From Kitasatospora sp. MAP12-44 (GTDB taxonomy: Bacteria; Actinomycetota; Actinomycetes; Streptomycetales; Streptomycetaceae), in NCBI RefSeq assembly GCF_029892095.1, contig NZ_JARZAE010000004.1, positions 6,634,001 to 6,698,000 of the forward strand: a stretch of DNA of 64,000 nt. Reading direction: 5' to 3'. Below the pieces are notes generated by a model. It had not been told where the DNA came from and made no database searches. It worked only from the letters and a program-made list of their open reading frames with translations. Position 1 is the stretch's first letter; every line of letters begins with the position of its first letter. A program made the translations under genes and the position numbers. This document shows, piece by piece, positions 27,631 through 35,502 of this stretch.

Positions 27631-28356
27631 ATGAGCGCCCTCTCGTCCTTGACCTCGACCCTGACCTCGTCCAAGCACCGCAAGGCCGTCCGCCGGGTCG
27701 CGGCCGGGACGGCGGTCGCGGCCGCCGTCGGCGCCTGGTGGGCCTTCGACTCCGCGCCCTACCCGTACGCGCAGCACTGGCTGCTCGACCTGCCGCTGCC
27801 CTTCCTCTCGCTGCGCCGCCTGGACGGCATGCTGCAGAGCAAGCCCGGCGAGCGGATCCTGGAGATCGGCCCCGGCACCGGGCTGCAGTCCCTGCACGTC
27901 GCCCCGCAACTGGGCGCCACCGGGCGGCTGGACATCGTGGACATCCAGCAGCCGATGCTCGACCACGTGATGCGCCGGGCCGCCGAGCAGGGCATCGCCG
28001 CCATCCACCCGACCCTCGCCGACGCCCACCTGCTGCCCTTCGAGGACGCCACCTTCGACGCCGCCTACCTGGTCACCGCCCTCGGCGAGATCCCGGACCC
28101 GACGGCTACCCTGCGTGAGCTGCGCCGGGTGCTGAAGCCGAGCGGGCGGCTGGTCGTCGGCGAGTTCATGGACCGCCACCAGATCCGGCCCGCCCGGCTG
28201 ATCGGCCACGCGGAGGAGGCGGGGCTGCGGGTCGGCAAGCTGATCGGCCCGCCGTTCGCCTACTACGCCCGGCTGCGCCCGTACGTGCAGGCCATCCCCG
28301 ACCTCACCGCCGACTCCCTCCAGCCGGCCACGGCGGGCCACCTGCGGCTCAGCTGA
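27631..28356 (+). CDS. Membrane-anchored class I SAM methyltransferase
   Basis: 241 residues. One N-terminal hydrophobic segment (about 22-38, VAAGTAVAAAVGAWWAF) is followed by a Rossmann methyltransferase: ERILEIGPGTGLQSLHVA (motif I), LDIVDIQQPMLDHV (II), DAAYLVTALGEIPDP (IV) and RRVLKPSGRLVVGEFM. It belongs to the UbiE/Methyltransf_11 group. Being last in the operon and anchored, it probably modifies a lipid-soluble intermediate or the final acylated product at the membrane. Confidence 0.85.
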   Translation: MSALSSLTSTLTSSKHRKAVRRVAAGTAVAAAVGAWWAFDSAPYPYAQHWLLDLPLPFLSLRRLDGMLQSKPGERILEIGPGTGLQSLHVAPQLGATGRLDIVDIQQPMLDHVMRRAAEQGIAAIHPTLADAHLLPFEDATFDAAYLVTALGEIPDPTATLRELRRVLKPSGRLVVGEFMDRHQIRPARLIGHAEEAGLRVGKLIGPPFAYYARLRPYVQAIPDLTADSLQPATAGHLRLS

Positions 28357-28389
28357 GCCGCGCGGACCCGCTCAGGCGGGCCGACTCGC

Positions 28390-29409
28390 TCAGGCGAGCG
28401 TGTCCAGATCGATCCACCCGCGTAAAGCGGCCACCGCGCCCGCCTGGAACCGGCTCCCCGCCTCCAGGCGGGCCATCAGGCTGGCCGTGATGCGGCGCCC
28501 GGTACGGACGGAGACGCCCAGGCGCCGGCCGACCGCCTCGTCGGCGTAGCCGCGGGCGAGCAGCGTCAGCACCGCCTGCTCCTGGGTGGTCAGCCCGTGC
28601 TCGCTGGGCTCCGGGCGCCGGCCCAGCGGCAGCGACCCGGCCCAGACGTGGTCGAACAGCGCGCAGAGCGCGCTCACCATGCCGGGGCTGCGCACCAGCA
28701 TGGCGCCGGCGCCGGGCGCATCCGGGTCCACCGGCACCATGGCCACCCGGCGGTCGTAGATCGCCATCCGGGGCGGCAGGGTGGGCGCGGTGCGGACCTG
28801 GGCGCCGAGTTCGGTGAGCCAGCGCGCGTACTCGACCGTCGCGGCGTCGTTGGCGACGCTCTCCAGGTAGATCGAGCGCATCTTCACGCCGCGTCCCAGC
28901 AACTCCTTGTCGGTGGGCCGGCTGTTCTCCATGTTGACCGGCGACTGCGCGCCGCCCGGCACCAGGGCCATCAGCTCGCTCTCGCAGTTGGCCACCAGTG
29001 TCTGGATCCTGAGCCGGATCGCGTCCAGCCCGGTCAGCACCTCGACGCTCAGCTCCTGCTGGGAGCGGGTGTACTGGGTGTACTCGGCGACCACGTGCCG
29101 CACCACCAGCCGGCTGGCCTCGATGGCCTCCTGCTGTTTTCGCAGCTCGGCCTCCTGATGGGAGAGCAGCGCCACCAACCCGACCTCGGGCTCCACCGCG
29201 CGCAGTTCGCCGGGGACCTGCCAGGACGGCCGTACCAGCTGCAACTCCTCCAGCTCGCCGAGTGCCTGACGGACCCGTGGTTCCTCCCAGCCGAGCACCT
29301 GGGTGATCTGCGCGATGCCCGCGTCGGTGTCTCTGAGCATCTCCTGGTAGACGGCTGCCGCGTCCGTGTCGAGCCCCAGCAAGTCGAGTCTGAAGGACAC
29401 GCTCTGCAC
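28390..29409 (-). CDS. TrmB-like/LuxR-type transcriptional regulator
   Basis: 339 residues from the GTG at 29409; a TTG one codon earlier is possible. An N-terminal TrmB-like winged helix (LGLDTDAAAVYQEMLRDTDAGIAQI to ELQLVRPSW, about 8-65), a coiled stretch (about 80-130) and a phospholipase-D-like sensing region come before the C-terminal LuxR helix-turn-helix (GLTTQEQAVLTLLARGYADEAVGRRLGVSVRTGRRI in two segments). It converges on the acyl-transfer operon and is its likely regulator. A TTGA...TCAA inverted repeat lies about 65 bases upstream of its start. Confidence 0.88.
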   Translation of the reverse strand: MQSVSFRLDLLGLDTDAAAVYQEMLRDTDAGIAQITQVLGWEEPRVRQALGELEELQLVRPSWQVPGELRAVEPEVGLVALLSHQEAELRKQQEAIEASRLVVRHVVAEYTQYTRSQQELSVEVLTGLDAIRLRIQTLVANCESELMALVPGGAQSPVNMENSRPTDKELLGRGVKMRSIYLESVANDAATVEYARWLTELGAQVRTAPTLPPRMAIYDRRVAMVPVDPDAPGAGAMLVRSPGMVSALCALFDHVWAGSLPLGRRPEPSEHGLTTQEQAVLTLLARGYADEAVGRRLGVSVRTGRRITASLMARLEAGSRFQAGAVAALRGWIDLDTLA

Positions 29410-29474
29410 CAACCCTTTCGCCGACCGGCGTCACATACAGCAGCCCCCGCTGCCACCGGCACTCACTCACGACG

Positions 29475-29491
29475 CTTGATTCTCACTCAAG
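29475..29491. promoter_or_regulatory. Inverted repeat upstream of the TrmB/LuxR gene
   Basis: CTTGA, 7 bases, TCAAG. It resembles the TTGA...TCAA element at 18365-18382 in front of the acyl-transfer operon, which would fit one regulator controlling both promoters. Confidence 0.3.
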
Positions 29492-29576
29492 GGAGCCTCG
29501 AAGCGGAGGGTGGTATGCAAATTAGCCGCGGGCCCCCGCACCTCGGCAAGAATGATCGACTACGGATCTTACTGTC

Positions 29577-30281
29577 TCATAGTGCTCCGGCGGTCTTGAC
29601 GGGGGACACCGATGGGAAGAAACGCCTTGCCGCGGCGGACAGGCCGACGATCAGTGCCGCGCAGGTGAGGGCCGCCAGGTGCTCCAGGCCCGCGAGGTTC
29701 GGCAGCAGGATCGCCTCGACGGACATCACCGCGATCACGCCGGCCCCGGTGTACCAGGCTCCGTAGCGCCAGGCGGCGCACAGTGCCAGGCCCACCACGG
29801 CCGCCGACGGCCCGGTGTCCCGGACGTGCGCGAACCAGGCCGGCAGATGGGCCGGCAGCCCGGAGTCGTGGGAGACCCCGATCCGGGTGAACAGCGTCCC
29901 GGCCAGCGTGCAGGCGTAGCCGACGACGAGCGTCCGGCGCAGGCCGAGCGCCAGCTCGGCTATCCCGAACACCACCAGGACCTGGAGCATCGCCCCCCAG
30001 ACCGGCAGGTCCAGCGCGGGGACGAAGAGCGACAGCGGCGTGCGCAGCAGCGAGAGGGCGAACGGCTGCGCCGCGCAGACCACCCCGAGCCGGGCGGCCA
30101 GCGCGGCGCCCCCGGGCAGGTGCTGGAGCACACCGAACAGCAGGACCAGCAAGGTCGCCAGCACGGTGAACGGGATCGCGGCCAGTCGTCTCTCCATCAA
30201 CCGCCCGCGCACCGCGCTGAACAGCGCCCCCCATTCGGACACCGCCGCGCTGCGCGTCAGGTTCATCACCCGGGTGCTCAC
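29577..30281 (-). CDS. Rhomboid-like membrane protein
   Basis: 234 residues with six membrane helices (from about residue 35 to 225) and a short basic N-terminus. DTGPSAAVVGLALCAAW carries a Ser in the position of the rhomboid GxSG nucleophile (here GPSA), and GLEHLAALTCAALIVG carries a His in the later helix, so a Ser-His dyad is possible though the GxSG motif is imperfect. If active it would cut membrane-spanning peptides. The GTG start has a textbook AGGAGGA site. It reads toward the regulator gene and lies 3' of the cluster. Confidence 0.65.
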   Translation of the reverse strand: MSTRVMNLTRSAAVSEWGALFSAVRGRLMERRLAAIPFTVLATLLVLLFGVLQHLPGGAALAARLGVVCAAQPFALSLLRTPLSLFVPALDLPVWGAMLQVLVVFGIAELALGLRRTLVVGYACTLAGTLFTRIGVSHDSGLPAHLPAWFAHVRDTGPSAAVVGLALCAAWRYGAWYTGAGVIAVMSVEAILLPNLAGLEHLAALTCAALIVGLSAAARRFFPSVSPVKTAGAL

Positions 30282-30324
30282 TGCCGTCCTCCTCGCCGCC
30301 GTTCACTCCGGGGCGTTGACAGGC

Positions 30325-30345
30325 CCCTGAGGACGATCCTCAGGG
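30325..30345. promoter_or_regulatory. Palindrome between rhomboid-like and isochorismatase genes
   Basis: CCCTGAGGA, 3 bases, TCCTCAGGG: perfect 9-base arms, 44 bases upstream of the rhomboid-like start. A second pair, TCAGGGG and CCCCTGA, lies at about 30381-30420 nearer to the rightward gene. Either could be an operator in this divergent 255-base region; no U-tract follows, so a terminator is less likely. Confidence 0.45.
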
Positions 30346-30536
30346 AACGAACAATGATCTAACTACACATCAGCTAGTTCTCAGGGGGATATCGGGGTTC
30401 CCCCCCAGGGGGACCCCTGAAGCGGGAGCCGGGGTCGACGGTGCCCGCGGGCGATCCGAGACGGTGACCGGATCGGTCCGCTCCCAGGCAGGATCCGGCC
30501 TTCGCGGAGGGGGCCCGGCGGCGCCAGGATGGGGGC

Positions 30537-31127
30537 ATGAAGAAGAAGAGCGCACTGATTGTCATCGACGTCCAGGAGTCCTTCCGCCGGCTGGAGAACT
30601 GGGCGGCCGTCTCCAACCCCGACATCGTCGCCCGGGTGAACCGTCTGGTGGCCGCCGCCCGGGCGCGCGGCGAGCTGGTCGTCTGGGTGCTGCACGCCGA
30701 CCACGGCAGCGGCACGGCCTTCGACCCCGCGCTCGGGCACGTCCGGCTGATCGAGGGGCTGGAGCCGGCCGAGGGCGAGCCCGTCGTCACCAAGACCGCG
30801 CACAACGCGTTCACCACCACCAACCTGCAGCAGCTGCTCACCGAGCGCGGCATCGGCGAGGTGGTGGTCTGCGGCATCCGCACCGAGCAGTGCTGCGAGA
30901 CCACCACGCGGGTCGCGTCCGACTTCGGCTACCAGGTCACCTTCGTCACCGACGCGACCGCCACCCACCCCATCGAGCACTGGCAGGCGCCGGCCGGCCG
31001 CAGCCTGGCGGAGATCCTGGCCGACCCGCGTACCCTGGGCACGGACGAGATCATCGCCCGCACCGAGTACGCGCTGGCGGGCCGTTTCGCTCGGATCGCC
31101 ACCGTGGAGGAGCTGACCGGATCGTGA
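30537..31127 (+). CDS. Isochorismatase-like cysteine hydrolase
   Basis: 196 residues of the isochorismatase fold. Catalytic triad candidates are Asp11 in LIVIDVQESF, the Lys in VVTKTAHNAF and the Cys in GIRTEQCCETT. The family hydrolyses small amides or vinyl ethers (nicotinamide, isochorismate, N-carbamoyl compounds). Coupled by overlapping GTGA to a GlxA-type regulator, an arrangement seen where the regulator controls the hydrolase. Substrate unknown. Confidence 0.9.
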   Translation: MKKKSALIVIDVQESFRRLENWAAVSNPDIVARVNRLVAAARARGELVVWVLHADHGSGTAFDPALGHVRLIEGLEPAEGEPVVTKTAHNAFTTTNLQQLLTERGIGEVVVCGIRTEQCCETTTRVASDFGYQVTFVTDATATHPIEHWQAPAGRSLAEILADPRTLGTDEIIARTEYALAGRFARIATVEELTGS

Positions 31128-32026
31128 CCCGTGTGGTCTTCCTGCTGGTCCCGCAGGTGCACCTGCTGGACCTCGCCGGGCCGGCCCAGGTCTTCTCGAC
31201 GGCGGCCGGACTCGGCCACGGCTACCAACTCGACTACGTGGCCGAGCGGGAGGACGTCCCGACCGCCCAGGGCGTGGTGCTGCGGGCCCGCACCCAGTGG
31301 CCGGAGCTGACGGCGCAGGACCTGCTCGTCGTCCCCGGCTGGAGCTCGCCGGCCCTGCACACCCACGGCGCGCTGGAGCGGGCGACGCTGGAGCGGCTGG
31401 CGGCGCACCACGCGGCGGGCGGCACGGTGGCCAGCATCTGCGCGGGAGCGGACGCCCTGGGCCGGGCCGGGCTGCTGGACGGCCGCCGCTGCACCACCCA
31501 CCACGACCTGCAGGACGAGCTCGCCCGCCGCTACCCCCGGGCCGGCGTGGTGCGCGACGTGCTCTATGTGGTCGACGACCGGGTGGTCAGCTCGGCCGGC
31601 ATCGCCAGCGGCATCGACCTGGCCCTGCACCTGGTCGCCGTCCGGCACGGCCCGGGCACCGCCGCCCGGGTCGCCCGGTCGATGGTCGTCTACGCCCGCC
31701 GCAACGGCGACGAGCAGCAGACCAGCGCGATGCTGCGCCACCGCGCCCACCTCAGCGACGCCGTCCACCGGGTCCAGGACCTGATCGACGCCCGGTTCAC
31801 CAGCCGCCTCGCGCTGCCCGACCTCGCCGCGACCGCCGGCGTCAGCGAACGGACCCTCACCCGCCACTTCACCGAGGCCACCGGCCTGACACCGCTGCGC
31901 TACCAGCAGGAACTGCGCATCGAGCGCGCCGAACACCTCATCACCCAGGGCGCGACCATCGAGGCCAGCGCCCGCGCCGTCGGCTTCCAGGACGCCCGCA
32001 TGCTCCGCCGCCTTCGCGCGAGGTAG
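31124..32026 (+). CDS. GlxA-family (DJ-1/PfpI + AraC) regulator, short C-terminus
   Basis: 300 residues. Residues 1-165 are a DJ-1/PfpI-like sensor domain (FLLVPQVHLLDLAGPAQVF; nucleophile-elbow Cys in VASICAGADALG), followed by AraC helices (LALPDLAATAGVSERTLTRHFTEATGLTPLRY in two segments). The chain ends soon after AVGFQDARMLRRLRAR, inside the second helix-turn-helix, where most relatives continue 10-25 residues; a natural short form or slight truncation. It overlaps the isochorismatase gene and most likely regulates it. Confidence 0.87.
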   Translation: MTRVVFLLVPQVHLLDLAGPAQVFSTAAGLGHGYQLDYVAEREDVPTAQGVVLRARTQWPELTAQDLLVVPGWSSPALHTHGALERATLERLAAHHAAGGTVASICAGADALGRAGLLDGRRCTTHHDLQDELARRYPRAGVVRDVLYVVDDRVVSSAGIASGIDLALHLVAVRHGPGTAARVARSMVVYARRNGDEQQTSAMLRHRAHLSDAVHRVQDLIDARFTSRLALPDLAATAGVSERTLTRHFTEATGLTPLRYQQELRIERAEHLITQGATIEASARAVGFQDARMLRRLRAR

Positions 32027-32064
32027 GCTCCCCGATCTAACTGCCAGCGCCCCGAAAGGCCTTC

Positions 32065-32898
32065 ATGTCGGCTCCCCACGTGACCCGCTCCGCATCCGCC
32101 CCCGACCCCGCGCCGCTCTCCGAAGCCGAGGTGGTCGTCCGGTTGCGGGCTGCCGGGTGCGTCTTCGCCGAGGAGGAGGCGCAGCTGCTGCTCGCGGCAG
32201 CGGCCGGGACGCCGGCCGAGCTGGAGAGCATGGTGCAGCGGCGGGTGGCCGGACTGCCGCTGGAGCACGTGGTCGGCTGGGCGGAGTTCCGGGGCTTGCG
32301 GATCGCGGTGGACCCGGGGGTGTTCGTGCCGCGCCGGCGCACCGAGTTCCTGGTGGAGCAGGCGGCCGAACTCGCTCCGGCGCGGCCCGTCGTGGTCGAT
32401 CTCTGCTGCGGCTCGGGCGCGTTGGGGGTGGCGCTGGCGGCGGCGGTGGAGGGCGTCGAGCTGCACGCGGCCGATGTGGACCACGCCTCGGTGGAGTGCG
32501 CCCGGCGCAATGTCGGGCCGGCCGGCGGCCGGGTCTACGAGGGCGACCTCTTCGAGCCGCTGCCCGTCGCGCTGCGCGGGCGGATCGACGTGTTGCTCTC
32601 CAATGTGCCCTATGTGCCCACCGCCGAGATCGAGTTGCTGCCGGCCGAGGCCCGCGAGCACGAGGTGCGGGTGGCGCTGGACGGCGGCCCGGACGGCCTC
32701 GCGGTGCTGCGCCGGGTGGCCGCCGCCGCGCCGTCCTGGCTGGCCCCGGGCGGACACCTGCTCTTCGAGACCAGCGAGCGCCAAGTGCCCTACGCCGTCG
32801 AGGCACTGACCGCGGCCGGGCTGTCCGTCCGGATCGCCACCGACGACGAGCTGGACGCCACGGTGCTGATCGCCACCAGGCCTGCCCCGCCACTGTAG
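32065..32898 (+). CDS. HemK-family protein/peptide glutamine methyltransferase-like protein
   Basis: 277 residues. PRRRTEFLVEQA, VDLCCGSGALGVAL (SAM motif I), and NVPYVPTAEIELLP in place of NPPY, plus LDGGPDGLAVLRRV, all match HemK/PrmC-type enzymes. The N-terminal helical domain is present (about 18-65). NVPY and the divergent context suggest a paralogue rather than the release-factor enzyme PrmC itself, which should be next to prfA elsewhere. GAAAGG precedes the ATG. Confidence 0.85.
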   Translation: MSAPHVTRSASAPDPAPLSEAEVVVRLRAAGCVFAEEEAQLLLAAAAGTPAELESMVQRRVAGLPLEHVVGWAEFRGLRIAVDPGVFVPRRRTEFLVEQAAELAPARPVVVDLCCGSGALGVALAAAVEGVELHAADVDHASVECARRNVGPAGGRVYEGDLFEPLPVALRGRIDVLLSNVPYVPTAEIELLPAEAREHEVRVALDGGPDGLAVLRRVAAAAPSWLAPGGHLLFETSERQVPYAVEALTAAGLSVRIATDDELDATVLIATRPAPPL

Positions 32899-32977
32899 GT
32901 GGCCGTAGGCTCCGGGCATGCAGGGGGCGAAAGAAGGCGAGAGAGCCGGCGAGAGAGCCGGCGAGGGGGAGCCCGTC

Positions 32978-33646
32978 GTGCGGGTGCTAGTGGTCGAGGA
33001 CGACCCGGGCATCGCGCGGTCGATGGTGCGTGGGCTGGAGCGCGCGGGGTACGCGGCGGACGCCGTCGGGACGGGCCGCGCCGCGCTCACCGCGCAGCCC
33101 GTGCCCGACGTGGTGCTGCTCGATCTGGGGCTCCCGGACCTGGACGGCGTCGAGGTCTGCCGCCGACTGCGCCGGCACTCCGGGGTGGCGATCATCGTGG
33201 TGACCGCACGGGGCGAGGAGGGCGACCGGGTGGCCACCCTGGACGAGGGGGCGGACGACTATCTGGTCAAGCCCTTCGGCCTGGCCGAACTGCTGGCCCG
33301 GATCCGCGCGGTGCGGCGGCGGATCCACCCGGCGGCGGCGCCGGGGCCGCTGCGCCACGGACGGCTGACGGTCGACCCGCGCACCCGCCGGGTCACCGTC
33401 GACGGCGCGGAAGTCCCGCTCACCGCCAAGGAGTTCGACATCCTGGAGTGCCTGGCGGTCGATCCGGGCCGGGTGGTCGCCCGGCAGCAGATCCTGGAAC
33501 GCGCCTGGGACGCCCACCGTTATGGCCCGGCGAAGGTGCTGGACGTCCATCTGGCCTCGCTGCGCAAGAAGTTGGGCATACCGGGGCTGATCGAGAACGT
33601 CTACGGCCGGGGCTTTCGGCTCGGCGAGCCGCTGGACCCGCCGTGA
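32978..33646 (+). CDS. OmpR/PhoB-type response regulator
   Basis: 222 residues from the GTG at 32978, which has GAGGGGGAG upstream and begins exactly at the receiver domain (MRVLVVEDDPG). An alternative ATG at 32918, 7 bases after a TAGGCT -10-like hexamer (32906-32911), would give a leaderless 242-residue form with an odd GERAGERAGEGE extension. Phosphoacceptor Asp49 is in LLDLGLPDLDG; Lys is in YLVKPFG; the winged helix has PLTAKEFDILECLAV and VLDVHLASLRKKLG. Its stop overlaps the kinase start. Confidence 0.93.
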   Translation: MRVLVVEDDPGIARSMVRGLERAGYAADAVGTGRAALTAQPVPDVVLLDLGLPDLDGVEVCRRLRRHSGVAIIVVTARGEEGDRVATLDEGADDYLVKPFGLAELLARIRAVRRRIHPAAAPGPLRHGRLTVDPRTRRVTVDGAEVPLTAKEFDILECLAVDPGRVVARQQILERAWDAHRYGPAKVLDVHLASLRKKLGIPGLIENVYGRGFRLGEPLDPP

Positions 33647-35151
33647 CCCGCCGGATCGCCTGGACGGTCCTGGCGCTGATCGCCGTCCTGCTGGTGCTCG
33701 CGGTCGCGCCGCTCGGCTGGCTGCTGACGGAGCGTGAGCAGACCTCGTTCCGGAGCACCGCCGAGGCCGCCGCCGCGAAGCTCTCGGCCGCCGCCGAGGA
33801 GCACCTGTCGGACCACAAGTCCGACGCGGCGATGCACCGACGGCTCGACCAGGCCCAGCGACGCGGCGACTGCGCGGCCGTCTACACGGTGGCCGCCCGG
33901 CTGCTGGCCCGGACGGCCTGCACCGCCGCCGCCTCCGCCGACGGCGCGACCACCGTGGACACCGCGACCACCGTGGCCACCGTCGACCCCCGGCACCCGA
34001 GCCCCGCCGCGGCGCTGGTCGCCGCCACGCTCGCCGACCGCCGCACCCGGACCCGACTGGTCGCCGGCCGGGTGCTGGTGGTGGTGCCGGTGGGGGAGTC
34101 GGACGACCTGGCGGGGGTCGCGGTGCTCTCCAGGTCGGCGGACCCGCTCAGCGACCGGACCGAGATGGTCTGGGGCTGGCTCTCGCTCACCTCGGCCGCC
34201 GTGCTGATCGGCGGCGCGCTGGTCTCGGTCGGGCTGGCCCGCTGGGTGGGCGGCCCGCTGCACGCGGTGGACCAGGCGGCCCAGCGGCTGGGGCAGGGCG
34301 CGCTGGAGGTGCGCGCGCCCGCCGGGGCCGGGCCCCGGGAGGTCCGCCGGCTGGCCACCACCTTCAACACCATGGCGGCCCGCACCGAGGCCCTGGTGCA
34401 CGGCCACCGCGCGATGATCGCCGACGTCTCGCACCAGCTGCGCACCCCGCTCACCGCGCTGCGGCTGCGCCTGGACCTGCTCGGCGCCGACGCGGACGAC
34501 GACACCGCCGCCGAACTCGCCGGCGCCCAGGGCGAGATAGCCCGGCTCTCCCGGCTGGTGGACGGTCTGCTGGCCGCCGCCCGGGCCGAGAGCGCGGTGC
34601 CCCGCCCGGTCGCGGTCCGGGTGGACGAGGTGGTGCGCGAGCGGCTAGCGGCCTGGGAGCCGGTGGCCGAGGAGCGCCGGGTGGCGCTCACCGCGCGGTG
34701 CCGGACGGCGGTGGCCGCCGCACTCGGCGAGGGGGACCTGGAGCAGGTCCTGGACAACCTGATCGCCAATGCCCTGGAGGCGGTGGCCGAGGGCGGCACG
34801 CTGCGGATCGAGGCCGCTCCCGGCACCGGCGCCCAGGGCCAACCCGTGGTCCGGCTGCTGGTGGTGGACGACGGACCGGGGATGACCGCCGCGGCGCGGC
34901 GCGCCGCCTTCCGCCGCTTCGCCACCGCCCACGTCAGGGGCACGGAGTCCAGCGGGGGCCTCGGTGTCCTCGGCCCAAACCCCTGCGGGTACGGTGGTTC
35001 ACGCTCGGGCTCAGGTTTGGGCGGTTCCGGCCTGGGCCTGGCGATCGTGCACCGGCTGGCCACCGCGAACGGCGGGACGGTCCGGCTGACCGACACCGCC
35101 GGGGGCGGCCTGACCGTCGTCCTGGAGCTGGTACCCGCTCGCCAAAAGTAA
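33643..35151 (+). CDS. Sensor histidine kinase with insertion in the ATP lid
   Basis: 502 residues. Membrane helices at about 5-28 and 182-202 flank an extracytoplasmic domain; HAMP follows (about 205-255), then HisKA with His264 in ADVSHQLRTPLTALRLRL, the N box NLIANALEA and G1 VVDDGPGM. Between the F box (FRRFATAHVRG) and G2 (GSGLGLAIVHRL) there is an extra Gly-rich stretch of about 20 residues (SGGLGVLGPNPCGYGG and onward), longer than usual. The DNA of this stretch is bounded by 9-base inverted arms (34973-34981 and 35014-35022). Whether the kinase still binds ATP normally is open. Confidence 0.9.
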   Translation: MTRRIAWTVLALIAVLLVLAVAPLGWLLTEREQTSFRSTAEAAAAKLSAAAEEHLSDHKSDAAMHRRLDQAQRRGDCAAVYTVAARLLARTACTAAASADGATTVDTATTVATVDPRHPSPAAALVAATLADRRTRTRLVAGRVLVVVPVGESDDLAGVAVLSRSADPLSDRTEMVWGWLSLTSAAVLIGGALVSVGLARWVGGPLHAVDQAAQRLGQGALEVRAPAGAGPREVRRLATTFNTMAARTEALVHGHRAMIADVSHQLRTPLTALRLRLDLLGADADDDTAAELAGAQGEIARLSRLVDGLLAAARAESAVPRPVAVRVDEVVRERLAAWEPVAEERRVALTARCRTAVAAALGEGDLEQVLDNLIANALEAVAEGGTLRIEAAPGTGAQGQPVVRLLVVDDGPGMTAAARRAAFRRFATAHVRGTESSGGLGVLGPNPCGYGGSRSGSGLGGSGLGLAIVHRLATANGGTVRLTDTAGGGLTVVLELVPARQK

Positions 35152-35502
35152 GGCCCGAGCCTTCCGGTGCGATGCATCCGGGCCCACCTGCGCGCTTAAC
35201 CAGACCTGAGGGATTACCTCAAAAATGCCTGGTAGCACGGGTGTTGACCCCTGTTCGCCAACTCTGGTTTGCTTCTGCCCGGCACCACCGGAAACTTGAC
35301 GCGTCACTATCAACCCTCACTCCGTGACGTCGTCGCGCTGTCGACATTCACCCCTGCCCGGGCCGTACCGCGCTCGGTCGGTACCGGCTGAGGTGAAACG
35401 CAATCACCACGTCCGGTGAAGCCTGCCCTTCCCGTTGCATGCACCTGATCCCGTGCCGCCCAACCGGCGGACGCGACATCAGCATGAGAGGAATCCCCCA
35501 CG
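35152..35502 (+). promoter_or_regulatory. Intergenic leader of the secreted protein gene
   Basis: 350 bases with no supported gene. A TTGACC (about 35241) and a TTGACG (35296-35301) resemble -35 elements, but I see no convincing -10 at the right distance. GAGAGGA about 9 bases before the ATG at 35503 is a good ribosome site. The rest shows no recognisable RNA or repeat. Confidence 0.3.
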
